Assembly: GCA_036426205.1 (NCBI GenBank)
Contig: CM071571.1
Span: forward strand, 109,031,257-109,095,256
Source of the DNA: Ascaphus truei
Taxonomy: Eukaryota; Chordata; Amphibia; Anura; Ascaphidae
Direction: 5' to 3'
Length of the DNA stretch: 64,000 nucleotides
This document shows positions 53,480 to 64,000 of the stretch, in pieces (the first letter of the stretch is position 1; each line of letters opens with the position of its first letter). The notes under the pieces were generated by a model. The model worked only from the letters and a program-made list of their open reading frames with translations, searched no databases and was not told the DNA's origin. The position numbers and the translations under genes were made by a program.

Positions 53480-54815
53480 AAAATATCACTGATAATTATA
53501 ATTAAATACCTGATAGATACCACACTAATGAATGCAGAGAAAAATATATCTTATCCTACCTATCAGCCTCTCAGATCTCAGCAAAAGGGGGTGATATCAG
53601 GTCCCTTTCCTCCAAAAAACAGCATCTCAGGGATAGGGAAGATAAAAAGAAAAAAAAGAGCCGAATGGTGCAGATCAATTACAGTCATAAAAATAACTTG
53701 AAAATAGTGTCAATCACACTCACATTTTTCAAGTTCTTAAGCATTTTTAAAACATGACGTGTGATGGTCATCTGGTGAGGTCTCTCTGCCGCCTGCCATT
53801 CACTGCTCACTGCCGTCTGGTATACTCGGTCTCATGCCAAACAGTTAGCCCTGAGCCTTGCGGTGTTTGCAGGTAAGATCTTGCAGCCTGAGTGAGCGTC
53901 GGGCTTTAAGTCTCTCCAAATGTGAGTACACCTCTCCTCAGTCCCACTCTCGATCTCACAATAAACTTGGACACACTACAAGAGATCAAGAGTGGGACTA
54001 AGGAGAAGTGTACTCATTCAGAGAAACCACGAGACCAACGGCTCACTCTGCGACATCTTAGGCTGAGTTCAGGTCTTAGGCTGAGTTCAGGATGGCTGCT
54101 ACGGACGTGAGCGTCCGTGCGCGCCTCCCCCGCATGCTGCTGCAGCCTAGTGATCAGTGTTCAGGCTGCTGGAGTCGGTCGCGGCGTTTGGTGGCATAGC
54201 GAACGTGTCACGGAGCTGGTTTGCTAAACCAGCTCACGTGACGCAACTGCAGCCCCAAATATCATTTCTGGTTGTAGCGGCAAAATGTAGCAGCATCAAC
54301 GCTGCACTTTGCCGCCGGTGGAGTTTTCAGTTTGAACACTCCCACCGAACAACCTGAAATTGCGACGGACGTGCGTGCGCTTGAAGCCACCCTAAACACG
54401 GCCTTACCTGCAAACACCGCGAGACTCAGGGCTAACTCTGTTTGGAACCAGACTGAGTATACCACACGAGCGGAGCAGCGGTGAGCAGTGAATGGCAGGT
54501 GGCAGAGACACCTCCCCAGATGACTCACACATCTCATGTTTAAAAAATGCTAAAAAATTGAAACATGCAAGTGATTGACACGATTTTCAAGTTATTTTTA
54601 TGAATGTAATTGATCTGCACCATTGGGCTCTTTTCTTTTTACCTTTCCTATCCCTGAGATGCTGTTTTGGAGGAAAGGGACCTGATATCACCCCCTTTTG
54701 CTGTGATCTGAGAGGCTGATACGAAGGATAAGATATATTTTTCTCTTCATTTATCCATCTTATTATTCACTAGTTTGGTATCAGATATCTCATCATAATT
54801 ATCACTGATTTGTCA
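53480..54815. mobile_element. Giant inverted-repeat (foldback) structure
   Basis: The left arm (about 53480-53957) is complementary to the right arm (about 53979-54815 minus the nested MITE) nearly throughout. For example, atgcagagaaaaatatatct at 53532 pairs with the end near 54750, and the gagtacac...ccactctcgatctc segment at 53924-53957 pairs with 53979-54014. The loop is only about 20 bases. One arm-type repeat also exists alone at 18428. No coding capacity. Confidence 0.88.
54061..54403. mobile_element. PIF/Harbinger-type MITE, copy 4, in one arm of the palindrome
   Basis: 343 bases; ends GGCTGAGTTCAGGATGGCT and (complement) GGCCGTGTTTAGGGTGGCTT; TTA at 54058-54060 and 54404-54406. The first 18 bases are tandemly duplicated (54061-54078, including a second TTA). 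The matching position in the left arm (reverse complement, about 53872-53877) is an uninterrupted atcttacctgc, an internal empty site. Confidence 0.92.
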
Positions 54816-54819
54816 CATT

Positions 54820-56005
54820 AAATGTGCAGATATTTTTTTTTAACTAGCAGACAATAGCATACATTTATCCACACTACACTACACCTTTATGCTCAGTACT
54901 ACATTTATTCATTCATTCGATCACTTACATTGTCTTCCACGATCTTGTTGCGCTCCCTCTGCACCTCCTAAAGTTCCGGTCCCACCGAGAGTCGCCGGGG
55001 AGGGGGTGGGGGGCGGGGAGAGGTGGCGTGGTCTGAGCAAGGTAAGATTGCTGGGTACTGGAAATATCCCCTCTGGAATTCAGTCACGGGGGGGGGGGAT
55101 GGGGAGCAAGGGGAAGGCGTCCCCTTGCAGACTGTTTTGTTTTTTTAAACCATCAATTCTAAGACGCATCCTAATTTCAGACATGTGAAAATGGGAAACA
55201 GGTACGTCTTAGAATCGAGGAAATACACCGCTAGTAACACTTGTCATTTATTAGGTTTATCATATAAATAATATTTACACATTGCTAAAATGATCAGCCA
55301 TATCCTAGTAACCATGAGATGTGAGAACTTAAACTTACCTTTTTTTATTAAAAAAAATGAAAACAGGAGTAAGATACATTTAAACTTGCCACTGATCTTA
55401 GTTTACTGCTCCCTTAAAAAGGGGATGGAAGATTGTAATGCTGAATACAACTTTACAATTCATAATGACTCTTCTAAATTTTAATTAGCATGCTGCATAA
55501 TACTTGTAATTCCTTCATGTAATTAACTTTCATATTTCTTAGGTTAAAAGAATGGCTCTGTAGTTACATATACAGGGTCAGATTGGCCTGCCAATATCCC
55601 TCTCTGTGTGGTAAATTGGGAGCAGACGTTGTTGCAGTGAATCTGAGCTTCTCCCCTCTCCCTCTGCTCATATGTTTAATGATATGCAGTGATTAATACT
55701 TCCCCGCTCCTCTCCTGTGCTAAATCACTAGACCTGGACAATATTCATCAGCATGCTGGCATTAAACAGCTGACTGGAGGCAGCGGGGAGAAGCTCCCAC
55801 CTGCAGCTGCAACGTCCCTGCACACCGGTAAGAAAGCCCAGGTATCGTCCCTCCCCCGTCTCCCCAACTCAGGTAACTCTCCATTCTCCCCTCTGGTCCC
55901 TATCTCAGCCCCATGTCATTGTTTTCCCTCCCCCATATTGACAGCCCAGGCCTACCTCATGTCACCCACTCCCCCCCTCAGGTCACACACACTCTCCCCA
56001 TGTCA
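54820..56005. other. Unassigned sequence with a short hairpin
   Basis: 54930-55100 is GC-rich with a G homopolymer. attctaagacgcatcc (55157) pairs with ggtacgtcttagaat (ending about 55215), likely one end of a DNA transposon I cannot name. 55840-56000 is C-rich. Confidence 0.4.
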
Positions 56006-56006
56006 C

Positions 56007-56560
56007 CAGGGCTGGTGCAAGGGAATTAGGCGCCCTAGGCAACCCTTCAGCCTTGCGCTTGCCCCCCCAGTTCACTTTCGAAAATGAATAATGTGCATTA
56101 GTATGAATACAAATTCTGCATTTAGAATTATATTCATCTTACATTAAAAGAGAATATAATACGGATTGTACATTCAGATTGTACTGGAGGGGCGATAGTT
56201 CTATCCCTCGAGGGGTGGCAAGAGGTAGTGGTGTCTGGGAGTGGCGTGGGGGAGGGAGGGTGAGAGAAGTATGGGCGTGGGAGCAGGGAGGGCCATAATA
56301 GAGGGAGGAGCAAATTGAGTTTACCTGCAACCTTGGAGGATGGAGCCTGCACCGCAGAGGGGCCTGTCCAAGGGGACCCGCGGAGGTGCCTGTCAAGTCT
56401 ACAAGCCTTTAGCAGGCCCCCTCTGCGGATCTCACACATGCTATGGTCACCAGCAGGATTCCCAGGCCCCCTGACTCACCGGGCCCGGGACAGTAGTCCC
56501 AGTTGCCCCCCTTGTCGGTGGCCCCGCTGCTACATGGAATCCCCATTCCCCAACCCCCCC
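56007..56560. mobile_element. Possible hAT-like element
   Basis: CAGGGCTGGTGCAAGG followed by cgccctaggcaa resembles a hAT terminus. No matching right end or 8-bp duplication was found. Confidence 0.3.
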
Positions 56561-56792
56561 CCCCCTCCCTCCGATTTACATTCAAAATAAAACATGTTAC
56601 TGTCATGGATCTGAGAATATGGATATAAGTTCACATAACTTGAAATTTATCGTTTTACTGATACATTCCGGTATAGGAGGACGTCTGAGCTCACCCAATT
56701 CTGTATTGCTAAATAGTGGTTTGGGAGGTGTCTGAACCCTCCTTTTAGGTTCTGAGCTCCTTGCCAATTCTCCAATTAGCAAATCGGTATAA

Positions 56793-57162
56793 GGCCTCGT
56801 TCAGGGTGCCAGAGGCAGGAGTTGGAGGGAGGGCGTTCGGGAGGGCGGCAGTTTGCTGGGCGATGTGTGTTCATCCCCAGCAGACGTTTTCAGGAGTTGA
56901 GGCAGGGGCGGGGCTACAGACGGCAGCTTAGGGATCCAAGTTGCAGTCATGAAATCATTCTCAAGAATGAGTGGGACACTGGGACAGTGACGCTGCTGCA
57001 GCTTCAAAAAACGATTTTTTCGTTTATTGAAACTGTAGCCAGCGTCAACTCCTGGCTTCGGAGACAGGGCAGCTGCTACCCTGACAACCAGTATTCAATT
57101 TGAATACTTTGTGTCCCACGGCAGCTCGCACTCCCTCCGAAGCCTGCACCCTGAACGAGGCC
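56793..57162. mobile_element. PIF/Harbinger-type MITE, copy 5
   Basis: 370 bases; perfect 17-base inverted ends GGCCTCGTTCAGGGTGC / GCACCCTGAACGAGGCC. TAA on the left and TGA on the right, so the 3-bp duplication has one change. Termini resemble copy 4 more than copies 1-3. Confidence 0.88.
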
Positions 57163-57165
57163 TGA

Positions 57166-58445
57166 AGTACGTCTACACTATGGTAATCTGAAGTTCACAT
57201 TCTGCAGGTGGCGAGAATCTGGTACACGAGGTGGGGGCGGGGAATGTGTTTTATTACTTTTCACCGAGGAACTTGTGCACTCACTGTTTTCCTTCAGAAT
57301 GCTAAGGGAATATTATTTATGTTCTTTGCAAGTTTTAATTGCAAAATTGAAGATAGCATAAATGCTTCATTCATTTAACCACTTAGGCATTTTCACATAT
57401 TTCGTCTACAAGACAATAAGAAACATTATGCATTTAGTGAAGATACCTGCAACAAGTTTTCCTTAACCGGGTTAACAAACCTGAATCCTCTTGATAAAAA
57501 GATGCAATAAATGGCACTTTTTTTTTATGAGTTTGGGTACAAAATTTTGAGTTTCACTAATAAATTGACTCAATTTGGGAGCAGCGCATGGTCTTTGTAT
57601 GTGTTTCCATAGGTTACAGTACATTGTTTTGCCCTATACGGGCCCAAAAAGTTGTTGATTGTGTAAAGCCCTTTACCCTTAAAAAATGTTTTTGAAGGTT
57701 GAATGGGAAAAGGAGCACCCAATCATTGGGTGCACAAGGCAAAGCATTAATATGGCATGAAAATAGTCCCCTGAACATATATATTTTCTGAAACTACAAG
57801 CCCCAAGGAATGCAAATTTGGTTACCATGGTTTTACCCAGAACATTTTTTCGGTCAGGAATGTTTACAGAAAGGTGTAAATGTAATTTTTTTTTTTTTTT
57901 TTAAATCTCATGCTATGTGTAACCACGTAAAGAAATATGAAATGGTATTGCAGTAAATTTCTCACTTTTTTGAAAAATATACACTTTGGTATTTTTATGC
58001 CAATCATGCCTCAAGGAAATTAGACATGGATAACTCATCCCCACAAAAAAAAAAAAAACATTTCTGACCAGGAGTTTGTTTTCCTCAAATTTACAATAAC
58101 TTCACGCTGAGAAATGTCAATTCAAAACAGCTAGTCGTCATTATGGGGTGGGGGGGAGAGATGGGACGGAATTGCATTGCAGTGTCCAATGTACATCTAT
58201 ATACTAGATATGTATAGGTCTACAGCGTTTTACCAAATACCGGCTCAAAATCAGTCAAAACTGCTTTAAGGCGCTTTAGACAAAAAAGTGCCCCCCATTA
58301 TTGTCAACGCAAAAAACACCCCGTAGCATAAAAATACCTACATTTTCTAAGGCTAAATGCCACAAATATAATCTACAATTATAAACAGTAGACGTGGAAA
58401 ACAGATCTCCGCCACAAATATTTGTGGCCTACATTCTTTGTTGAA
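57166..58445. other. AT-rich DNA, nothing recognised
   Basis: Poly-T and poly-A tracts (57885-57902, 58045-58060). No other signal. Confidence 0.5.
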
Positions 58446-58645
58446 TTATTATTATTACTGCTGTTTATTTGTAAAGTGACAACAGATTCTGCAACGCCGT
58501 ATCGTGGGGTAGTTATGTATAAAAGCAAGGAGAGATACATAGGTCCCAGCTCGTGAGAACTTACAATCTTCAGGGAATGAGGGACAATGTTGAAACAAGA
58601 AGGTAAGCTCATTGTAGGATAGGGTGTGGTTCAGATTGGAATATG
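58445..58645 (-). repeat. LINE 3' UTR-like fragment
   Basis: tttatttgtaaagtgacaac-agattctgcaacgcc and gagaacttacaatct resemble LINE 3' UTR structure (compare agagcttacaatcta at 48617). Orientation inferred from the neighbouring LINE coding fragment. Confidence 0.5.
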
Positions 58646-58649
58646 GCCC

Positions 58650-59095
58650 AGTCTGACAGCTGAATTGGGCCAAGGCCCCAGTGCACGCGCAACAGTGTCT
58701 GGCGGCACTCGATACCTGCATCATCGCGACCTCATGGACTCCAAGCAACTCGCGCCAGGGAGGCGTGGCAGGGGCGCGGCCATTGTCGCACAGCTGGTTT
58801 GCCCTCAATGGCTGAACCGCCACTTTCATCAATTCTCGGTCGTCGCTCCAAAAATCCTGTCTTTTGGCAAAGGCGGTCGCGCATCGTGCATTATGCACGC
58901 GGACTGGGGCCTGTCCCATAGAGGGCTGTACCCCGCGGCTACCGGGGATAAAGCCTTAGGCCTCATCCAGGATGAAAGCGAGCGCACCGGCGCACCGTGG
59001 CGAAAGGCGCTCATGTTGCTCGGGCGTACCCCGCACATAAAATGGGCAAGCGCAACAAAAAAAATGTCACTGTGCGCATAGTGCCTCCCCAAGCT
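58650..59095. mobile_element. GC-rich insertion, possible MITE
   Basis: Abrupt GC- and CpG-rich block of about 440 bases between LINE-like pieces. The ends ggccccagtgcacgcgca and (complement) ggcactatgcgcaca are weakly inverted. It contains ttaggcctcatccaggatg (58958), which looks like a Harbinger terminus of the copy 4/5 type. Open frames on both strands are composition artefacts. Confidence 0.45.
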
Positions 59096-59099
59096 CACT

Positions 59100-59560
59100 A
59101 TGGACGCTACCATTCAGTTTCACCCTGGCGAGGCCTTGAGGTTTGGGGTGCGGGCTGGAGATGTTATATAGAGTGGGGATAGGTCCATCCACACAGCTGG
59201 TCCCAATGGGGCTGAGGTATGCAAGTAAGAATCCTTCAAAATTTGAGTTTTCAAACATCTGAAAGCTGGGAGTCTGATGGGACATGGTAGGGAATTTAAG
59301 AGGGGTGCAGCACAGCAAACATCTTGTAAACAGGAGTGAGAGGAAGTAATTGGGTAGGAGAAAGGCAAATGACGTGGGCAGAACATAGGTGGAGTTTAGG
59401 TATGGATTTGGGGATGTAAGGGCGGCAGCATCGTTGAGGCCTTTGTAAGTCCTTACTAGGGTTCTAAATGTAAATGGCAGGAGCTTTTCATGAGAAAAGG
59501 GCATATGTTTGAAATATTTCTAAGGTGGAGGCGGCAGGAGTTTGTGAGGGACTGAATGTG
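59100..59560 (-). pseudogene. L2/CR1-like LINE C-terminal fragment
   Basis: The minus-strand frame includes KLLPFTFRTLVRTYKGLNDA (about 59485-59428), the conserved post-RT segment, followed by frame-shifted sequence. Probably the coding end of the LINE whose 3' UTR lies at 58445-58645. Confidence 0.65.
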
Positions 59561-59564
59561 ACGA

Positions 59565-62500
59565 ATGAAGGCCAGTCAAAGATGAACACCTCGACAGTGG
59601 GCTTGAGGTGTTAACAGTGAGGGAGTGTGGGTGTAGCTGTGGAAAGGGGAAAGAATATTAGTGGTTATCGACATGTGGTAATGGCGAGATCTAGGAGATT
59701 GCAGAGACCCGAGAGAAATGCTTGGGTCATCAGTACATAGATAATACTGAAAGCCAAAAGGTTGTATTAGTTCATCAAGGCAAGGAGGTAGAGAGTGAGA
59801 AGAGCAGAGTTAATGCAGTGATCGATATTTTCTCAGATCTACGCTAATTTCAGATGTTGCGATCCCTGGCAAGACAAAATACCTCTATAGCATAATTAAC
59901 TTCACAAGTATATTTTCTATAAATACACACCCAAATAACTGCAGACATAGGTAATTTGGCTTTCCCAATGAGAATATATTTCCAGCAATCACCTTGTCAC
60001 TAGTTACTTATGAAGCTATTGGAAATTTCAATTGAACAATTTTTATGTATGTGTCGTAGTGATGTGGCTTTTGCCATACCGCACATATAATTAACATTTT
60101 TATTGAATGCTCCATATGCATATTTTGTCGAGACCTCACCAATCTAATTGTTACACAAGGCATCATTTTTTCAAACTTTGCAATGCAGTACACAATATAG
60201 CTACCCAGATTGTCTGAATGCGCCATATTGTGCATAATAAGTCTACTTTTAGAAAATAGAACTAATATGATTTTTTTAAATTAGATTTTGAGGGTGAAAA
60301 AAAAGTGGCAAGAGATTTTTACCCACCACTATTTTCTCATGCGATTACAGAAATACACCTAGACACTTTCAGAAAGTAGACAATTAGAGGAATTATGGTA
60401 TGAGTCACATTAAGCTGTGATAAAGGTGACTGGTAATATCTTTTTCAACAACATAAGAAAAAAAGTGTGATCTGCTTCTTTGCCAGGTGCTTCTTTGGAG
60501 ACATGTTGATGCTGCCTGCCATACCGTTTTAGTCTTGCAAATATTGTGTAATATTAAATGATAAAGGGATACTCCCAAATATGAAGATTTAGTCCATATT
60601 TTGGGGGCTAAAAAAGTAAGTGTTGAAATACGTTGTATATGCAACATACATTTTGTAGTGAATTTCCTCAAGACACATCGAAAACAAATTTACTCCCACA
60701 AAATGTAAAAGTAACGATGATTGATGGGGACTCTGACCTTCATCAATGGTATTCATTCATAGGCATAAAACTGCACCCGGGAGCTAAACTGTCATTTTAA
60801 GCTCTGGGGACCAGTTCATGGCAATATTCACCATGTAAGCAGGTGTTTATGGTTCAGTTTATGAAATGGCTACTACGGTAGCCTTACTCCCATAGTCCAA
60901 TTGAAAGCCACTACGTCTTTGTATGCTTATATAGCACCACTAAAATATGCAGTACTGTAGTTAGATTAGAGATTATACAATGCTGCTCAAGTACATTAAC
61001 ACAGGAAGTGAAACAATAATTAATCACTTTCTGTCCTAGTTTAAATGGAATTGAGAACATATTTGAAGGCAAATGCATCAGTGCTGCGAGAATTAACCTC
61101 ATGACTAAGTTAGCAAAGTGTTTTGATGCTTTGCTATGAGATGGGGTCCTTACGAGTGAAAGACACAAACATGGCATCTTTGATTTTACTAGCACATAAA
61201 ACTAGTTTGATGGGCCCCAAAGCTAGGAAAAGCCCAGTTTAGCTCTGATTTTGAATAAGAATAAAAAAAAATGTAATATAGGTTGAGTCTTAAGCGTCCC
61301 TGTAAGGAATCTACATATGAAGCTGTGTGTAGTCGTTGACCGAGTGAATATTTTGAAAAGATCGGCTGAATAAATAACTTAACACTGAATCAAGTGTTTA
61401 TTGTTAAAGTAACTTACATATGTAAAATCCAAAATGTTTAATGTTTCAACATATTGCATGCACAAAAAGTTCACATTCTGTAACTAAAGATATAAATGTT
61501 AGAAGCAGTCAAAGCAAACTATGTCAATGTATTGTAAATATTTAATGCTGCAACTCAGCTTGAATTAACATTTTCAATGGTGCTGAAGTGAGAATTATAC
61601 TGGATCAAACTAGATCAGCACAGAATTATAATAATAAATATGTACAGTACTATATGTGATGAATATAAAATCAGCACTAAAATAAGGCAAAGCGTGCATT
61701 AAAAAAAATATTTTAACAATATCTAATATTTTCAAGTATTTTTCTTAGATACCTCTTCAAAAGAAAATGAGTGGCTTATATGAAAGCAGATACTGCACTA
61801 TCCAATCACCCAAATGGGTACAATAGGAATTTAAAAAAAAAACACATTGTTCTCAAAAAAAAAAATACATAGTTTAAAAAAAAATGCATTAGATACATTT
61901 GTAATCCTGGGGTGATCAGCAATTTAGATTCCAAGAGAAATTATTTCCAACAGGAGAATGCAGGTCCTCCCACACCATCAGCATTTCCATCATACACAAT
62001 GGAGATTCCCACTGCCATTGTCTTCCATCTGTAGCCCATACCCGGCACTAGCAAGGCAGTAGCTTGCGCAGTTATCTCCACAGCGGGCAATGTCACAACC
62101 CAACCAACAGCACAAACTACTACCTCAGCCAGGACCGGGGCACACAGCAGTCCTGTATCAATCAGGTGGTGGAAATATCCTGGTCAGATATGACTGAGGC
62201 CAGGTAAAGCGCTGGAGATGAAAGGCCTGAAGAGTTATGCCGCTGATCCTCCTCCCAGAGCAGACCCCTCTCCCTGGCTGTGCCAGGCAGCCCCTCAGCT
62301 CTGCACTTCCATTGTATGACCTGAAACCGACATGACAAGCTTCAGTTATCAGATACATTACAGGGCCCGGCCACTGCAGCACGTCTGCTTGGAGTGATCA
62401 ATAAATGCGCACACAATTGAGGGGAGGGGAAAAAAAATGGAATATAATTAATGTGATATTGTTAAATGATAAATACATGCGGGGAGAAAAAAAAATACAC

Positions 62501-62745
62501 ATACGATCACCATGTGCTAAACCGACACCTTGCATATGAAGCACAAAGAGGCAGACAGTACTGTAGGTATATGTCGATTGTCATGATGGTAGTTATATTA
62601 CTCTACCATGTGGACAGATCGGTGTCACACGCATAGACAGCATCCCTCCAGCTTACATCATGCGGGGTGTATGTAATTGTATGCATGTGTCTCCACAACT
62701 ACATGCAACAATGAAGCATTAATATACAATATGCAAACACGCGCC
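59565..62745. other. Repeat-poor AT-rich DNA upstream of the CpG island
   Basis: No repeat family recognised. Blocks at about 60400-60600, 61010-61200 and 61900-62400 have the even composition of conserved noncoding or exonic sequence but no diagnosable protein. They may be intronic to a minus-strand gene starting at 63.8 kb. Confidence 0.35.
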
Positions 62746-62749
62746 AAAC

Positions 62750-63190
62750 CGGAGTGACACACGCGGGTGTGAGCCCTTTACTGCAGATGCCTTTATTGCA
62801 GTGTTCGTCGCCGATATGAAACATGTCACACACACACACACCCAGCCGACATGAGCACGTCTTGCTGTCACACACAGCCAGCGCCGGGGACTCCGTATGC
62901 CCACCTGATTACCAACGTCCGCCAGCAACTGTGTATAATCATTCAGTAATGGCACGGCTGCTAATTGCGGACCATCCGCCGCTAAATGCGCTGCCACCGC
63001 TCCCTCCGCAAGGCAACGAGAGCGGCTGCTCCCTAATCCCTCCCTCCCAATCATGGACACGTGCTGCTCCTGCGGCCGGGCGGGAGATCCCGGGGATCCG
63101 CGAGGTGCCGGGCACTAAAGACACGCAATCCACCGCATTAACCACGACACACCGCACCGACACAAAGTCTCAGGGCAAAGAGAGGGGGAA

Positions 63191-63221
<31 letters not shown>

Positions 63222-63880
63222 AATGCGGCGAGCGCAAATTTATATAGCTCATCATAAAAGTATTTACATTGGGGGTGAAAAAAAAAATACCCCCCCCCCC
63301 CCCCCCAAAACCGATAATTCCGTATATATACTAAGGAACCGCGTTACCTCCCTCCGTTCAGACTGCGATGCTTCTCTTTGATCCATCCCTCCCCACAGAG
63401 ACGCGGATATTAAAAGCAGCCGGCAGACAAAAAAAAAAACATGTCCCCCTCCCCGCCTGTGCCGCAGTGTGATTCATTGCCCGGTTCGCCCGTGGCACGG
63501 AGGAGGGTGTCTCCCTTCCTCGCTGCTCCCATCGCCCTGGTCAACATTAAAATGCCGATCATCATCGGATATCCAAGGTTCCCTGTTTGCGAGCGGATCC
63601 ATGAGGGTGTGAGGAGACAAGGGGCCGGGACGACCACCTCCGCCTCCTCAGTGTGGCCGCACAGGAGAACCTGCAGCTGCTGCCCGCGCCGCGCGCTCAC
63701 CTTCTCTGCCAGTCACCGCTCATCCAGGCTGCATGAAATTCGCGGGAAACGTCAGGCTGGGCGGGAACAGGAGCGCAGTGCAAACCCGCCCCAGGGCGAT
63801 GCATCCGAGTGCATGCTGGGAAACGTAGTTTCCCCCACCCACCGCATGCACTTCCACTGCAGTGCTATTGGCATCTGGCC
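62750..63880. other. CpG-rich island region
   Basis: CpG density and GC content rise sharply from about 62750 to 63880, with a break at an (AT)n tract (63194-63222) and a C homopolymer (63291-63306). It is the only island in the window that is accompanied by several promoter motifs and does not look like a transposon. Confidence 0.7.
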
Positions 63881-63905
63881 CTGACAAGACTTATTTATAG
63901 GCGTT
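63701..63905 (-). promoter_or_regulatory. Host-gene promoter and putative first exon
   Basis: In the minus direction: TATAAATAAG (63899-63890), CCAAT box GCCAATAG (63872-63865), a ZNF143/SBF-type site ACTACGTTTCCCAGCATGCA (about 63829-63810), two GC boxes (63792-63785, 63766-63759), and an E2F-type TTTCCCGCGAA (63749-63739). Then comes AGAAG|GTGAGC, a consensus splice donor with the exon ending at 63701. An ATG lies 23 bases before the donor. ZNF143, E2F and Sp1 together are typical of housekeeping or cell-cycle CpG promoters. The motifs work in either orientation, so the gene could instead run right, out of the window. The gene is not identified. Confidence 0.55.
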
Positions 63906-64000
63906 CAAGCAACCGAGCACGCCATTGAATCACTAGGAGATGTTCATCCAAGCCAAATTGGGAAGGTTGATGGAAAATTAAAAAAAAAAAAAAAAAATGA

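Noticed and set aside
58455..59113. Long frames on both strands in the GC-rich block
   Set aside because: Both strands are open because of composition; the block has the features of an inserted repeat and no protein motif.
62158..62382. Minus-strand frame of 74 codons as a host exon
   Set aside because: No recognisable protein and no convincing acceptor/donor pair; left as unassigned.
63441..63884. 147-codon plus-strand frame at the right edge
   Set aside because: Overlaps the promoter motifs and is open because of GC composition; no recognisable domain.

Overview
This window reads as vertebrate, most likely anuran (frog/toad), intergenic or intronic DNA. It is AT-rich, has no bacterial gene organisation, and is built almost entirely of nested transposable elements. 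The mix suggests an amphibian: PIF/Harbinger and hAT MITEs with diagnostic target-site duplications (TSDs), Penelope-like elements, L1 and L2/CR1-like LINEs, Ty3/gypsy remnants, tRNA-derived SINEs and many elements carrying a CTGATGA...GAAAC hammerhead-like core. The species cannot be named from the sequence. No complete host protein gene is visible. The only strong host-gene signal is a CpG-rich promoter at the extreme right edge.

Layout. 1-1.85 kb: broken Ty3/gypsy element (gag, protease, integrase; reverse transcriptase deleted). 2.0-8.1 kb: SINE, foldback element with a hammerhead-like module, minisatellite, Harbinger MITE, LINE 3' end, solo LTR. 8.78-12.34 kb: a 3.56 kb interval bounded by matching termini and TAA repeats, filled with nested repeats. 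13.56-14.88 kb: CT-rich tract, assembly gap, 20-bp tandem repeat and a near-perfect CCAAT/GC-box palindrome. 15-20 kb: LINE and SINE pieces, a hAT MITE and a 1.4 kb solo LTR inserted in a foldback-family repeat. 22.6-25.8 kb: hammerhead-like elements, Harbinger and hAT MITEs nested in one another. 26-28.1 kb: L2/CR1-like LINE split by a solo LTR, then a Tigger-like MITE. 28.8-33.5 kb: L1 copy split by a Penelope-like element, a hammerhead-like element and a hAT MITE. 33.9-36.1 kb: second Penelope-like remnant and a gypsy gag-protease fragment. 38.3-39.9 kb: L1 ORF1 with two insertions. 40.15-47.50 kb: an LTR element flanked by GACGT, with coiled-coil ORFs but no recognisable polymerase, internally duplicated. 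47.7-53.4 kb: hAT MITEs, LTR-like sequence and a third L1. 53.5-54.8 kb: a 1.3 kb inverted-repeat structure with a Harbinger MITE in one arm. 56.8-59.5 kb: another MITE and LINE pieces. 59.6-62.7 kb: mostly single-copy-looking AT-rich DNA. 62.8-63.9 kb: CpG-rich promoter region with ZNF143-, E2F-, Sp1- and CCAAT-type motifs and a consensus splice donor on the minus strand.

The two most interesting signals are (i) eight dispersed modules with the order and pairing of a type I hammerhead ribozyme, whose stem II differs in sequence between copies yet mostly still pairs, and (ii) the polymerase-less coiled-coil LTR element with its 2.71 kb internal tandem duplication. Both are read directly from sequence; activity and novelty are inference.
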